Below, piece by piece: positions 47,896-60,349 of a stretch of 64,000 nucleotides of DNA. This DNA is from Setophaga petechia (taxonomy: Eukaryota > Chordata > Aves > Passeriformes > Parulidae), in contig JANCRA010000003.1 of assembly GCA_024362935.1 (NCBI GenBank), positions 47,467,844 to 47,531,843 on the forward strand, in the 5' to 3' direction. Positions within the stretch are counted from its first letter, which is position 1. Every line of letters begins with the position of its first letter. The position numbers and the translations under genes were made by a program. The notes under the pieces are model-generated. The model did no database searches. It was given only the letters and a program-made list of their open reading frames with translations, and was not told the origin of the DNA.

Positions 47896-50168
47896 GAATT
47901 TTGAGGTCCAGGGAGTGGCTGTGCCCAGGAGATTTGCCAAAATCCGCTACGATTTCACTGCGCGAAACGCCAACGAGCTCTTGGTGCTGAAGGATGAAAT
48001 CCTGGAGGTACGTGAGCACTCCTGGGAAAGATGTGTCCCCTCCCCTTCCCAGGGGCAGCAGAGAGCTCAGGATAGCAGCCAGCACCAATTCCATTTCCCC
48101 TGGTGGTGTGTGAGCAGTGACACAGAGCTTTGCTCCAGTCCAAGCTGGCACAGGCTGCCTGTGCTGGGCTGTGTCACCTCCTCAGCTCAAACACATCGGT
48201 CCCATCCAAACCACGGTGAGGAGGGAGGACAACAACTCCCTGTCCTGCCCTTCTCATCCCCTGCTGCACACCAACACCCAGTTATCCTCCACAGTCCTCA
48301 GGAGTTTCGTGGGAAAAGTGACACGGGATGAAGTGTCACTGGAGTTTTCCCAGAATCACAGGGACCTTCAAGCTCATCTCATCATGAGTGTGTTCCTCAC
48401 TCCCAGTTTGTGCTTCCTGCTGCTTCTGTTCTGCTGTGGAGCAAAACCTGGAGCTCTGGGATCAGCAAATCACTGACTAAAAGTAGCAGAGAGGACTGAA
48501 AAGGTCTCAATCCCAACTCTCCAATTGTAGATTCTCACAGTTCTGTCCTTCCAGATCAGGCAACAGCCAAGGGGTGATGGGAGGAAAATTAATGGCAACA
48601 CAGGGGCTCAGGAAAAGGGGAACATGGTTCTCGGAAACACAGAGTCCTTCCCCCCAACCTCTGCTGCCTCACGGGGGATGGGAGTTTCCCCTCTTGCTGT
48701 GAAGTTTGCAGGGCAGTTCCCTTATTGCACCAGCCCAAAGGGAACTAAATAACTCAAACCCAGGAAGATGACAAACTGAAGCAGAACCCCAACACCAGCC
48801 CCCAGGGAATGTCACCTTGTCCCTTGTCCCCACAAGTGTCCCTTGTCACCACTTGAGAGCACTACTGGGAGCAAAGACTCTGCCAGATCTAAAATACAAA
48901 AGCAAGCCCTTTCCTGGGCTGTATTTACAGACTTAATAAAATTGCTGAGCCACACCCCCATTTTCCTTACAATTTCCCCACCAACACATTTAATGGGATT
49001 TTTCACTGAAGATTTGATTTCATTCCCTACCTGTTTCTGCAGAACTTATTCACCAAATGGATGAGCTGAACGACGAGCTGCTAAAGAAGATCACAAACAA
49101 TAAAATTCAGCCTCCCCACAGGAATTTCAAAGTGGAAAAGCCTCAGCAAGTTTTTGTGCCCCTCACCTTTGAATCCAGCACTGAAGAAGTCAAAGCCTGG
49201 CTAGAGGCCAAGTCATTCAGCAAAGAGTAAGATTTGCTCTGTTGCCACATGAAACGCTCGTCCTTCCCTGGAGAAGGAGCTGGGGAGGCTGCTGGCACCA
49301 TCTCACCTGGGACAAGTCACTGGGATTTACCTACAGAGCCTGTGGTGTAAATTAGATTTCAACCCTATTAAATCCAGGCTCTATAACCAGGATGTTCAGA
49401 GCCCAAACTCACTCTTTTTCTTTCTTATAAACATTTTCTTGGAGAAAAACAATTCACAAATTAAACCCATGGCCTGAGATGCCACTGGAATCACAGCTGC
49501 CAGCCTGGCACAGCCCCAGGGCCCTGTGATACGACCCCGGTGCAGCTCCCAGCCTCCCATCTCCCACTCCTCACCTCTGGCACGGGGCACTGCAGCACAA
49601 CCATCATCCCCCACTTTGTGTCTCCCCAGGACCGTGGAACACCTGGGCATCCTCACCGGAGCTCAGCTCTTCTCCCTCAACAGAGAGGAGCTGAAGAAGG
49701 TGTGTGGTGATGAGGGGAACAGAGTGTACAGCAAGATCACGGTGGAGAAAAACCAGCTGGAGGTGAGTGTTTTTCTGGATAATTCCTGCTGGAATGGGGG
49801 GGCTGTACCAGCAGTGTCAGATAGCTCATTAAACAGGCATTTTAAGAAACACAACTGGGGGGAAAAAAATGCAACCAAACCTACACAACAATAAAAAACA
49901 CATAAAATTCTGAAGTGTCTTTTAAGCTAAAAGGCCCCAAATCCATAAGATCCCCATTTCCACTAATTAATCTGCTTTTTACTGATATCACTCATCCCTT
50001 TGAAACTAGCTCTCCTCCCAGAGCATTCACTGAATACTGTAATTTAACTACAGCTTGAAGTTCAAATCCAAACTTTCTGTTTTGTTTCCATTTCAGAAAA
50101 GCAGAGGAGAGTCAGAGCTCCAAGAAATCATGAAGCGCCGCCAGGAAAGGATTGATTCTGCTAATTAA
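47896..50168 (+). CDS. EPS8L2: EPS8-like protein 2, C-terminal exons (SH3 start, SAM, tail)
   Basis: Four exons are clear: 47896-48007, 49043-49226, 49630-49762 and 50097-50168 (stop TAA). Exon one holds the first half of the SH3 domain, with the motif [20 protein letters not shown]. Exons two and three hold the linker and SAM domain, with [13 protein letters not shown] and [20 protein letters not shown]. The last exon is a short charged tail, [14 protein letters not shown]. Family members couple receptor tyrosine kinases and ABI1/SOS1 to Rac and bind actin; in hair cells EPS8L2 maintains stereocilia. Position directly upstream of TALDO1 agrees with human synteny. Oddities: exon one ends in phase 0 while exon two needs one leading base, so they cannot join in frame. 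The exon with the conserved SH3 tryptophan pair is not found in the 1,035-bp intron, and the N-terminal PTB exons are not seen in the window. Either exons were lost or misassembled, or this is a decaying copy. Identity is firm, integrity is not. Confidence 0.9.
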
Positions 50169-50630
50169 AGTCTCTCTGCTTTATTTCAGCTCTTAGCCCT
50201 AAGTAGTGCAGAAAAAAAGGGAATGAAAGCAATGATTCCCGGCCCAGGCCGGAGGCAGCAGAGCTCCCCTTGGGCTCCAGCTGCCATCAGAGTGACAATT
50301 CCTCAAACACTGTTGGGAAGGGTTGACAAAAGACCATATCCCACTGGGAAAGGTGTTTTAATTTTGCATGAAGTATTTTTTTTATAACTATGTATTTTAT
50401 ACTGAAATTTTCCGTGCATGCGATCGGAGCAGGATTCCCACGGGGCTGGATGTACGACAAGGGCTGGATTCAAACAAAGACCCCCAGAGCTTTTCTCCAA
50501 GGGCTGTCCCTGCTCCCAGCCCTCGCTGGCAGAGCAGCCTGGCACACAGCTCAGGAGGGGCCAGCTCAGGGCCTGGAGCCTGCACCACGGGAATGAGGCT
50601 GCAGGAACAACCCTGCAGTGCTTTGGGTTT
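50169..50630. other. Probable EPS8L2 3' untranslated region
   Basis: This sequence follows the stop codon. An ATTAAA overlaps it at 50164-50169, too close to act alone, and no canonical AATAAA lies in the next few hundred bases. The 3' end of the transcript therefore cannot be placed. Confidence 0.4.
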
Positions 50631-50800
50631 AAGGGAAGGACATTAAAGCTCATCCTGTTCCACCGCCACCATGGGCAGGGACGCCTTTCCCAAGCCCAAG
50701 TTGTTCAAATCCTGTCCAGCCTGGCCTTGGACACTTCCAGGGATGGGGAGTAACAATCCCTCTGGGCAGCCTAAGGCAGCCCCATTTCCATTTCCTCCTC
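50630..50800 (-). mobile_element. CR1 LINE 3' end fragment
   Basis: The plus strand carries the antisense of the CR1 3' end: 'catgggcagggacgc', then 'ccagcctggccttggacact' and 'tccagggatgggg'. It is truncated and diverged. Confidence 0.75.
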
Positions 50801-52600
50801 AGTGCAGGTGGCCCCTGCAGCCCATGAGCACAGCCCGGTGACAGCTCCCTGTCCCCCTCTTGTCCCCCTGTGCCCCCTCACTGGACAAGGCTGGAATGGC
50901 AACACACATTCCCAAAGTCTGGCTGCTTCCTTAAATCCACAGACCAGTTAGTGCTGTCTCTGAAATGAGCTCTCAGTGCCTAGAAAGGAGCAGGAGTGAC
51001 AAACAAAGGGATCTGAACGTGGACATAGGTGAGCTCCACCTGCCCAGTGCTGCTGATGCACAGGCCTGGGCTCAGGGCAGCTGTGCAGCCCTTCCCTGGG
51101 CCACTGATCCTGCTCTGGAATGTTGTGGGGCTGCCAAACTCGGCCTCAAACCAGGAGAAGATAAGCCCTGGCCATTTGTTCCCGTCCTAGGCACGCCCAC
51201 AGCCCTTCCCAGGGTGTTCGTCACTCGTCCCCACCTTCACCTTTTCACTGTACAAAGTCAGCTGAAATGATTCCCAAATAGCTGAAACCCCAAAGCACAC
51301 TGGGAAAGGCAGGTTTAACTCCAAATAAATGGGCACAAAGAAAAAAAATCTAATTTAGCACAGGTTGTTGCTCTTGACTTCCTGTTTTTCTTCATAAAGT
51401 TATGTGCATTTATACATAACAATCTGTAAATAGGGGGTGAGGAAAATCTCTCTCCCTAGAGGCAGAATTAGTGATTATGCTTCCAAAATTTACTCACAAT
51501 TTCAAAACTCAAGCAAGCAGCGTAGTTCCTGTCCACAGCAAGTTTGGCACACTGCATTTCTATCTCTGTTTAAGTGACAGACCAACCTGATTGCAAAGCA
51601 GTGAAGCAAACACAGCTCCAGAGCTGCCCATGGCCCAGGGACAGTTGGCTTTTCTCTCTCAGCACTGCTCAGTCTTTGCCCAAATTTGTGTCTGTCCTTG
51701 CACATTTAATGGAAAAAGCTTTAACACAGCATTGGGGAATTCATGTCTCAATCTCAGAGCACCAGAGCACCTCAGTTTTGGCTTTATTCCTGACTGTCTC
51801 CGATGGATAATCTGTTTTCTTCATCTGAAAGAGGACGCTGCAGGCACCAGCAGAATCAGGGTGCAGGCAGGGGGGGATCCTGAGTTTAGTCACAGCCCTG
51901 CTGGGATCTGAGAAGGGCACTCACCTTGTCAGGGAGGGATGAAGAGGACAATCCTCCTGAGAAGCCCTGGCTCTGGAAGAGGGTGAAGGGAAGCAGGATG
52001 GCAAGCACAGGAGGTGAAAAAGTTTCTAAAATGAAAATAAAAACAAATGTTGAGCTAGGAAACACCCCACCTTCTAGTCCTGGGGTGTAGAGGAAAGCAA
52101 ATCACAGGGAATTTCAGTTATCTGGGATTTTAACAGGAGTGTACATGATAGCTCTGTAAAGCTGGGAGCCACAGGAGCACTTCCCAACACAAATATCTCA
52201 GCAGACTTTACTGCAGAGGTCACTTTTACAAATTTCCATGCGACTGAGCTGCTGTTCTGTTTGTACTGCCTGCAGATACTGCTATAAAGTACTGTACATT
52301 GATGTAACTGAGCGAAGGAGGCAATAATATAACCATGCACTGTACAAGAGTTATTAAAATAGTTAAGTTATACTTATACATCCATGTCTGTCTCTTTCAC
52401 TGGGTTCTCATAATGGTTTGTCACTGACAGTCTGAGAAACTCAGCAAAAGGTCTGAGACCACACATTTCCTTTTGGGTTTGGGGATTGACATTCAACAGG
52501 AAGGGTGCTATGGCCTGGATAGCTGTGTTTCAGATACAGAGGTGAAAATCTCACACATCATGAGAATTAAGCACCAGAAAAGCTGCAAGCTGAACTCCTT
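50800..52600. other. Intergenic between EPS8L2 and TALDO1
   Basis: No coding frame or RNA gene is recognised. AATAAA occurs at 51324-51329, possibly usable as a distant EPS8L2 polyadenylation signal, but without support. Confidence 0.5.
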
Positions 52601-52604
52601 TCCT

Positions 52605-52710
52605 TGTCTGGTCTAGTGGAAGATGTTCCACCCATGGCAAGGGGTGGAACTGGCTGGTCTTTAAAGTCCCTTCCAGCTCAAACCAGTCTGGGAATCTGTG
52701 ATTCCATGAC
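52605..52710 (+). mobile_element. CR1 LINE 3' end fragment
   Basis: It reads 'tggcaaggggtggaactggc', then 'ctttaaagtcccttccagct' and 'aatctgtgattcc', the usual 3' terminus of CR1 in plus orientation. Confidence 0.85.
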
Positions 52711-53159
52711 TCACAAGGGAGGCTCTCCTATTCCATGGCAAAGAAACCAAAGACAGTACGAACCTGTTTCAATTCAAATAGCACTTAAACCTAAAGCTTC
52801 TTTGCATTATTCTTTCTTGGGCTGGGCAAAGCATGACAAGGTTGTATAAAAGCACATTCTTGCCTATCAGAAAGGGGAACTTCTGTGGCAGCTGTCCCAA
52901 GTGGAACAATACAGAAATAGGGAACAGCATAACACCGTGACACAACCAAGCAACAGATTCTCCGACATTTCCACCCATCTTCTGTCTCAGGTGAAAAATC
53001 ACAATAACAAGATCACCTCCTCTACAGCCTAAATAAGAGTTGAGGCAAACCAAGAGCCCGAAACACCTGCCCTGCTGGGTCGGGGGCTCTCTCGGCGGCT
53101 AGAGCTGTGCCCGACAAGCCATTTCGAACCATGCCACGACGGCAGGGAGGGAGAACAGG

Positions 53160-53970
53160 GCGCTGAGCTCCTGCAGCGACGCGGCACCGGCGCGGCTCCG
53201 AGCCCTCCCTCACGCCGCCTGCCCTCAGGGCCCGCTCGCCGCCATCTTGGGGCAGCGGCGGCGCCCGGGCCCCGCGCGGCCATGAGAGACGGATGCCCTG
53301 GGGCCGGGTGCCTTCGGGGCGGCTCGGGCCGTGGGGAAGTCGCCCGGGTGGTTCTGAGGACCGGAGATGCCGGTGGCGGGAGGTCCCGGGGCCGGCAGCG
53401 CGCCGGACGCGCTCTGCTGGGGACAATGGCGGCGTCAGGGTCGCCAAGGCGACCGCCCGCCCCGACCCCAGGCCCACGAGCCAGCCAATCAGAATTGTTC
53501 TTCCTCCCACCGCCCCGCCCCGGCTCCTCCCGGTCGCGTCCGTCTCGTGTCCGCGCTCCTGATTGGTCGTTGCCGCCCAGCCAGGCTGGGATTGGCGCGG
53601 GAGCGCGCGGGCCGCGGGTGCGCGCGCAGGCCGGTCCCCTCCGGGCACGCACCGTCCCTTATAGGCACGCGAGCCCCCACAGCCGCGGACATGTCGGTGT
53701 CCCCCGTGAAGCGGCAGAAGATGGAGTCGGCGCTGGACCAGCTCAAGCACCACACCACGGTGGTGGCCGACACCGGGGATTTCAACGGTGAGAGGCGGCG
53801 CGAGGGGACCCCGTCATCGCATCTTCTCCTTAGCCCCCTCTCCCGCCCCCCTTCACGGAGAGTGGGCGCGCCCGGCCGAAGGGGAGCGCGCTGGGGGGAG
53901 CGAACCACCATGCGGCCGGAGGGTGCGGCGGGAGGCGCTCGGTGGCGGCGCCTTGGTCCCCATCCCAGGG
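53160..53970. promoter_or_regulatory. TALDO1 CpG-island promoter
   Basis: This GC- and CpG-rich segment spans the first exon. Three CCAAT-type (NF-Y) sites lie upstream of the start codon: CCAAT at 53485-53489 and ATTGG (inverted) at 53562-53566 and 53591-53595. GCCGCCATCTTGG at 53238-53250 is a YY1 site in minus orientation. A TTATAG at 53659-53664 is too close to the start codon to be a standard TATA box. The pattern fits a housekeeping promoter with dispersed initiation. The minus-oriented YY1 site suggests that divergent transcription is possible. Confidence 0.75.
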
Positions 53971-56900
53971 CAGATCCCGCCCAGGCGGGACATTTTCCAG
54001 AGCCTCCCGTGATATTCTCCCAGTTTGCCCTCGGGTGTGCCCTGACCACCACGTTCAGCTCTGCGTGCTGTCAGACTCAAGCCAGGTTCTGCTGCGCTAA
54101 TGAATTCGGGTTTTCTTCCAGTGACCTGTCTAGATCTGGGACGTGTTTGGGGTTTTTCCAAACTCACGGCAACCCGGTCCAGCGGAGGGTGTCGCTGCCC
54201 GTGGCAGGGGGTGGAACGGGACAATCTTTAAGGTCGCTTCCAACCCAATTATTACAGGATTATGTAAAAATAATGCCAGAGTGCTTTTGTTTCCCTTATC
54301 TGCTGAGAATGAGCCAGCACACTCCTTTCTGAGAAAGGGAGGTGGCCTTCGATTAAAAAGCCACTTGTTCCCAAGCTGTCACTGCCTGGCCCGGCACGGA
54401 CACGGAGCCTGCTCGGTCCATCAGAGCCAAGAACTCCCTCCCTGGGTGTCTCTGGGCTGTGTAGAGCAGCCCTTGAATCCTGTCCTGTCCTCACCCGGGC
54501 CTGCAGTAATCCCCCACTGCTTGCCTAATCCTGTTGGCGTAACAGTAAACAATCCTAAACAGCCACTCTCAAATGTCTTAAGAGTACTAAACTTAAGGTG
54601 GAGGCGCACGGGGGTGGCAACAGCTCAGACACAGGAAAAAAAAACCCCAGGATGACCAAGGGGGTGCAGGCATAGTAAGGATTGTAGAATACCCCACAGG
54701 AATCACTGAGTCCAGCTCCTGGCCAGGTTCAGGACATCCCCCAGCTGTTCTCTGGGCTGCTCTTACCAGTGGGGGTTATTCTTAGAGCCCTATCAAGGCA
54801 AGAGCCTTACCTTGCTTGCTCCAGGCAGGCTAAACCCTGTGGAGGTGAAGATGGTTGCTGCTGCTGCTGGTTCCCAGTGGTGTTTGCAGAAGGTGTCAGT
54901 AAGATGCTTTAAGCAGTACCCACATGAATTGAAGTTCTGAAGGAGCTCTTTGCATGGAGTGGACCTCACTCCAGGATCCTGATCATTGTCTGGGAGGGAT
55001 CTATGGAAAAACAAGGCTTATTTTTAGTACAGTTGCACTCTCTCACTTGGGGTTTCACCCCTGTGCAGAAATGCTGAGGAGAAGGGGCTGGTAATACAGA
55101 TTTTGGTAGGGTTTTTTGACATTTTAATTGTATTGTTGAAAGTGCTGAGCGACCTGCAGAGGCTCTGCCTCGTTTGCTCTGCAGCCAGGCTGTGATTACA
55201 GCCAGCCAACGTGTGCCACAGCCTGCTGGAGCAAAACCTGGCGTCGCCTGGAACAGGCATAGTCCAGGGCTTAGGGTAAGACCAAGAGTCAAGTGTCTTC
55301 CTGGTAGGACAAGGAAATGAGAAGAGCAGATACTGAGAAACTGCAGCTGTGTGGAAAACGTTTAGAAAGCAGTAAGAAAAGGTGCTGGAGCCTCACAGGT
55401 GAATTCACCTGTCCTGGCCCCATCAGTTGGACAAAAACAAAAGCCTGAATTTCTGACTGCTTGAAGGGAAGGTCCCCAGTTCTGTGATTCCTGGAGCTCA
55501 GCTATGCTGGTTGGGATGAAGCCTGGAAATTAGTACTACTTCTCTCCATCCATCATTTCTACAGGTTTATCTTTTTGGGCAATTTCTGTAGTTTACAAAC
55601 TTTAAAGTTTGCTGTAACTTGTGACTACAGCCCAGTTGTTTTGTGCTCTGGCACAAAGCAGCCTTCAGGCAGTGTTTAAACACCACTGATGTGCTCTGTC
55701 ATTAACAAGTGTTAACATTCTCACCTGATTGAGCAAAACCCTTCTGATTTCTCAGGCTGGCTGGCTGTTTCAAACAGGCTGGTTTTCTTTCCTTAGCCAT
55801 AGATGAGTACAAGCCCCTGGATGCCACCACAAACCCCTCCCTGATCCTTGCTGCAGCTCAGATGCCGGCATACCAAAAGCTCGTGGATGAAGCTGTGGCC
55901 TACGGGAAGAAGCTTGGTGGGTAAGTAAAGAGGGGTTTCATTTCCTGTATTTAAAACAGACCTGTATTTAAAATACCTTCTTTATATACAAGCAACGTAC
56001 TGGGGGTTCCCCCTCGTGTACTTGTGGGTTTGTCTCCTGCCCCAAAAAGCCTCAACACTTGGAGACAAATTCCTTACACCCATTCCAGACATGTTCTTCA
56101 GAAGTGCATCCTCATTTCCCAGCTCACACCTGGCCTTCCTTGCTCAGGAAAGCAACAGCACTATAGGAAAGTGTCCAAAGGCTAATCCTGCTGGCAGGCC
56201 AGAAGTGGCTCCTTTGAACTCTGGAATTTAATGTTAAATGGGCTGTGAAATTTGATTTTCAAATCCACAGCAAAGTATAAACTCACCCTTTTTTTATCCC
56301 CATAAATCCCTTTGCTCTTTGTGGTTTTCAGGTCAGAAGAGGAGCAGATCAAAAATGCTTCTGACAAACTTTTTGTATTATTTGGAGCTGAAATCCTGAA
56401 GAGGATACCTGGCCGTGTGTCCACAGAAGTAGATGCAAGGTTGGCTCTTTTCCCTCTAGGTTATCCTAGATATTTGTAAGCACAAAAAGTAACCTGAGTT
56501 GGAGAAAGATTTTTTTGCCTAGAAGACCAGGGGGACTTACATTATTAATAATAAAGAGTGTGGATTTCCCTTAGTTGGACTAGAACTCTGTAACAAAAAC
56601 AAGGAGCACTGACCTTGGATTTTCATAATCTTTGTCCTGCTGCTTAAGCAAGGGAAACCTCACACTTCCAGTTGTAGTTTTGCTAATTCTCTTCTACGTA
56701 ATAACAGCTGCTCAATTTAGCAAAAGATCTGTTTGAACAGTTTTTTCCAAGACTTGAACAGGACTTGGGTGTTAATTTGCTCAGTGCCAATTTTTGTTAA
56801 TGCTCAGCTTCTGAATTCATTATGAGAAACTTCCTTCTCAAAGGGCTGACAGTCCAGGAGGGATCTGAGAACACAAACCCTCTGTTGGCATGTAAATGCT

Positions 56901-59879
56901 GATTAAACAGGACAGTGTTTTCCCATGGGGCCTTGGGGCAGAGAATTTTAAAAAAATAATAAATCAATTTTAAACAATGCTGCTCTTGCCTTGAAGGTTG
57001 TCCTTTGATAAGGAAGGAATGATTCAAAGGGCGAGGCGCCTCATCGACCTCTACAAGGAAGTAGGAATTGGTAAAGATCGGATTCTCATCAAGCTCTCTT
57101 CAACCTGGGAAGGAATCCAGGCTGGCAGGTAAGGCTGTGTGTGCCTGGTGTGCTGATTCATGGCATGCTCCTGCCTGTCCACAGGCACTGATGTTGTACT
57201 CTGCACTTGAATAAACAGCAGTGCTGAAAGCACTGTGCCATGAGGAAGTCTGTCATGAGCACGGAAGGTGCCCTGCCACAGCTTGCTGTTGAAATAGGCA
57301 AAGTTTCTTCATACAAGGGCCAGGCCACAGTTTCCTGAAATACCCTGCTAAGCTGGCTGCATTTGGCTAGAGGAACAGCATTAATAAAGCAGAGTTTGGC
57401 AGCACAAAATATTTGCTGTTAGCTGACAACTTGTGCACCCCATTCCTAAATTAACTCAGGGAATTCAGTAGTTTGAACTTAGCAGCTCGTTCCTGAATAT
57501 GAATTCTGCAGGTGAGCAAAGTGCTGTTCTAAGCCAGCCTGTGTCTGCAGGGTCCTGGAGGCCGAGTATGGGATTCACTGCAACATGACCTTGCTGTTCT
57601 CCTTTGCTCAGGCTGTTGCCTGTGCTGAAGCTGGAGTTACTCTGATTTCCCCGTTCGTGGGACGGATCCTGGACTGGTATGTTGCAAATGGAGACAAGAA
57701 AACCTATGAGCCTTCGGAGGATCCAGGTGAGCACACTGCTGAGAAAACAACAGCTGCTCACTCAAACAGTTTACTCATAAAAATCCTCTCGTGGCAAATG
57801 CTGGGTTTGAGCATGTTCTAAATAATCACTTACAATAAAGTTGCTGGTTTCTACTTGTAGGAGTGAAGAGTGTCACCAAGATCTATAACTACTACAAAAA
57901 GTTTGGCTACAAAACCATCGTGATGGGCGCCTCGTTTCGCAACACGGGCCAGATCAAAGCGCTCACGGGCTGTGACTATCTCACCATTTCACCCAAGCTC
58001 CTGGCAGAGCTCAGCAAAGAGCACGTCAAGTTAACTCCCACACTCAGTGTCAAAGAGGGTGAGTCTGCTCCTGGGGGCTTGTTCTGGCTTCCTTTTTTCT
58101 GCAGTGTTGAGAGTCTGGGGTTCTGGGCAGTGCTGTGCTACTTGCTGCCATCCTGCTTTAGGGATAAATCAAATTTCCTAGAGGAAATATTGTAGCCTCA
58201 GAAGGAAATACTGTAGCCTCAGTACAATATCACTGCTACAACTGCTGACACTGAGCATAATTGGATTGCAGTGGGTTTGGAGTGTGCTTCCATACTCTGC
58301 ACCTCTCCCCGTGGGACAGGCAGAGGGGAGGAAAGTTAATCTGCACATGCTCAGGATGAAATTTTACTGAACAGTAGCAAAGATGCTAAACTTGATTTCA
58401 TCTTAATCTATAGACATGCCAAGAGGTGTTTTCCCTCCAGAAATTAGAAACTAAGCATACACAAGACTGAGTGATTTGATCTGGTGACACTGTACCAATG
58501 ATGGCTTGGAATCCTTGCTCCCATTACACTACTTCAAGCCCAGGTTGGATGGGGCTTAGAACAATCTGGGATAGTGGATGATTGTGGCATCCACCCTGCT
58601 TGTGGCCAGAGAGTGGAACTGAATGGGCTTTAAGGTTCCTTTCCACTCAAATAATTCAAGAATTCTCTGATCCTGTCCCTTTTCTGCTGCCTCATTAAAA
58701 TGCTGGTTTACATCTCAAAGCAGCTCTGTGCACAGCTGTAGCCATGGGCTGCTGCCCACAGGCTGCTGCTGGCCTAGGAGCCTGCTATCAAGCGAGCTTT
58801 TGTTGGTTCTTGCCAAATAATCAAATCCCTGATTGTTCAGAATATTTGCATAGAACGTCTCACTGCTGTGGGGTGGTTACACAATTCCTCAGAATAGGCC
58901 TGGAATTGCTGTGCCATTCTGCAGCAGGTACAAGATAATGACACAAACACTGTTTTAAGATAAACTGATTTATTAGGCTACCTTTTTCTTTTTCCTCTTT
59001 GTTCTCCTCCAGCCATACCAGGAGCACTTTCAACCTCACATCCCAGACTATGCTCCTGCAGCAAGTCATACTGAACATATCTAAAATTTTTCCAACACAT
59101 AGAAATGGTCAGAACCCAAGACAATTTTAGGAAGTCTGAATTTGATAAGAATCTGATCACCTGGTCTGGTTCTTTTTCTACTTCTCCTGCACAGCTCAGG
59201 CGTGTGATCTTGAGAAGATGCACCTGGATGAGAAGGCATTCCGCTGGCACCACAACGAAGACCAGATGGCTGTGGAGAAGCTCTCTGATGGCATCAGGAG
59301 ATTTGCTGCAGATGCAGTTAAGCTGGAGAGGATGTTAAAGGTAGAGATCATGCTCCTCCCATGTACTGCAGCCAGCCTGGTGTGGCTGAGGATTAAACAT
59401 GTCTGGGCAGGTCTTTGGACAGGTTATGTAGGACAGGCCACCTAAATTCAGTGAACTTGGTAAGCCTCACTGCACGCCAAGAAAGAACTGGTGCCAGGTG
59501 TGGGCTATGCCTGCAGCTTGAGCCACAGGACTGGCAGCTCATCAGGATAACTGTCAAAGTCCCTTAAATCTGATTCTGAGCTGTCAGCAGCAGCACAGGA
59601 TACAAATAATCTGCAGGTAGTGAGCTGGAAATAAATCATGTTTGTACTAGCAGGCACTAAGAAAGTGCAGATCTGCTGTCAAAGTCTTATGTCAAATTGT
59701 GGAGAGGCTTTCACATAGGATTCATCACACTGTGTTTTTTGGGGAAGAAATACTCAGTATACCTGATCTAGGCACTTGGTGACTGGCAGCTCCTTGCAGC
59801 ATTCCCAAACTCTTACTCAGCTGTGCTTTGTTTATTCTTTTTCTAGGAGCGAATGTTCGGCACTGAAAATGGAAAATAA
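53691..59879 (+). CDS. TALDO1: Transaldolase 1
   Basis: Transaldolase moves a three-carbon dihydroxyacetone unit from sedoheptulose 7-phosphate to glyceraldehyde 3-phosphate, in the non-oxidative pentose phosphate pathway, in cytosol and nucleus. Eight coding exons with GT-AG introns join in frame: 53691-53787, 55797-55920, 56332-56439, 56997-57128, 57551-57726, 57861-58058, 59195-59340 and 59847-59879, totalling 1,014 bases, 337 residues plus TAA, equal to the human enzyme. The N-terminus [11 protein letters not shown] carries the basic motif linked to nuclear import. Catalytic residues are present at the family positions: Asp27 (in VVADTGDF), Glu106 (STEVDAR) and the Schiff-base Lys142 ([11 protein letters not shown]). 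The signature TTNPSL is at residues 43-48 and the phosphate-site [10 protein letters not shown] lies in exon 6. The start codon was chosen by the conserved N-terminus and the CpG island. All exons are intact, and nothing suggests a pseudogene. Confidence 0.98.
54165..54265 (+). mobile_element. CR1 LINE 3' end fragment in TALDO1 intron 1
   Basis: 'ctgcccgtggcagggggtgg', then 'aacgggacaatctttaaggt' and 'cgcttccaaccc', is a CR1 3' terminus in plus orientation. Intron 1 (53788-55796) otherwise holds nothing recognisable except the next fragment. Confidence 0.85.
54685..54775 (-). mobile_element. Possible CR1 fragment in TALDO1 intron 1
   Basis: 'aatcactgagtccagctcct' followed by 'ggccaggttcaggacatccc' resembles the antisense of CR1 3' regions. 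It is short and diverged, so the call is tentative. Confidence 0.5.
58525..58675 (+). mobile_element. CR1 LINE 3' end fragment in TALDO1 intron 6
   Basis: 'ccaggttggatggggcttag', then 'agtggaactgaatgggcttt' and 'aaggttcctttccactc', matches the CR1 3' terminus in plus orientation. Confidence 0.85.
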
Positions 59880-60105
59880 AAAATTAATAATCAGCATTTC
59901 CCTGAGTGCTCCAAGCTGAGGTGGATCACCTGAGGTTCAGTGGATGTACAAATGTCTTACCTGTACAAGTATCATGCTGTGTATGGATAGATTTCTGTAT
60001 CATGCTTTTTTTTTTATCAATTTGCAAAGGGACAAATGGAATTTCAAATTTTTGTGGCACTTTTGTCAATACATGCAAATTAAAACCGACTTGCCTTGTA
60101 ACATG
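59880..60105 (+). other. TALDO1 3' untranslated region and polyadenylation signal
   Basis: AATAAA overlaps the stop codon (about 59876-59881), too early to be the main signal. An ATTAAA at about 60079-60084, followed by a G/T-containing stretch, is the better candidate and gives a 3' UTR of about 200 bases. Confidence 0.5.
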
Positions 60106-60349
60106 GTCAATTCATTGCTGCAGGAGACACCTGATAGGATTTTAATCTTCAAATTCCTTATTAAGTCTTCAGTCCTAACACATTGAAGAAAACAGTTTTT
60201 AATTTCAGGTTGTTTTAAAGAGCAAACACAGATTTCAGAAGTCCCTCTTGGTACAAAACCCACCAGACACACATATGTATGGCAAAATACACATGTATAT
60301 CTTAATTGTTTATATAGATCCTGTTCTATGAAGAGGAGATAAGAACAAG

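Noticed and set aside
48085..48120. Tryptophan-pair-like codons (TGGTGG) in the EPS8L2 intron, considered as the missing SH3 exon
   Set aside because: The flanking codons do not match the SH3 consensus in any frame, and no acceptor or donor fits the phases required.
53022..53753. 243-codon minus-strand frame over the TALDO1 promoter
   Set aside because: It lies antisense across the CpG island and the first TALDO1 exon, with basic low-complexity composition, so it is a shadow of GC content.
55398..55409. Perfect 12-bp palindrome GGTGAATTCACC in TALDO1 intron 1
   Set aside because: A palindrome this short is expected by chance in a window of this length.
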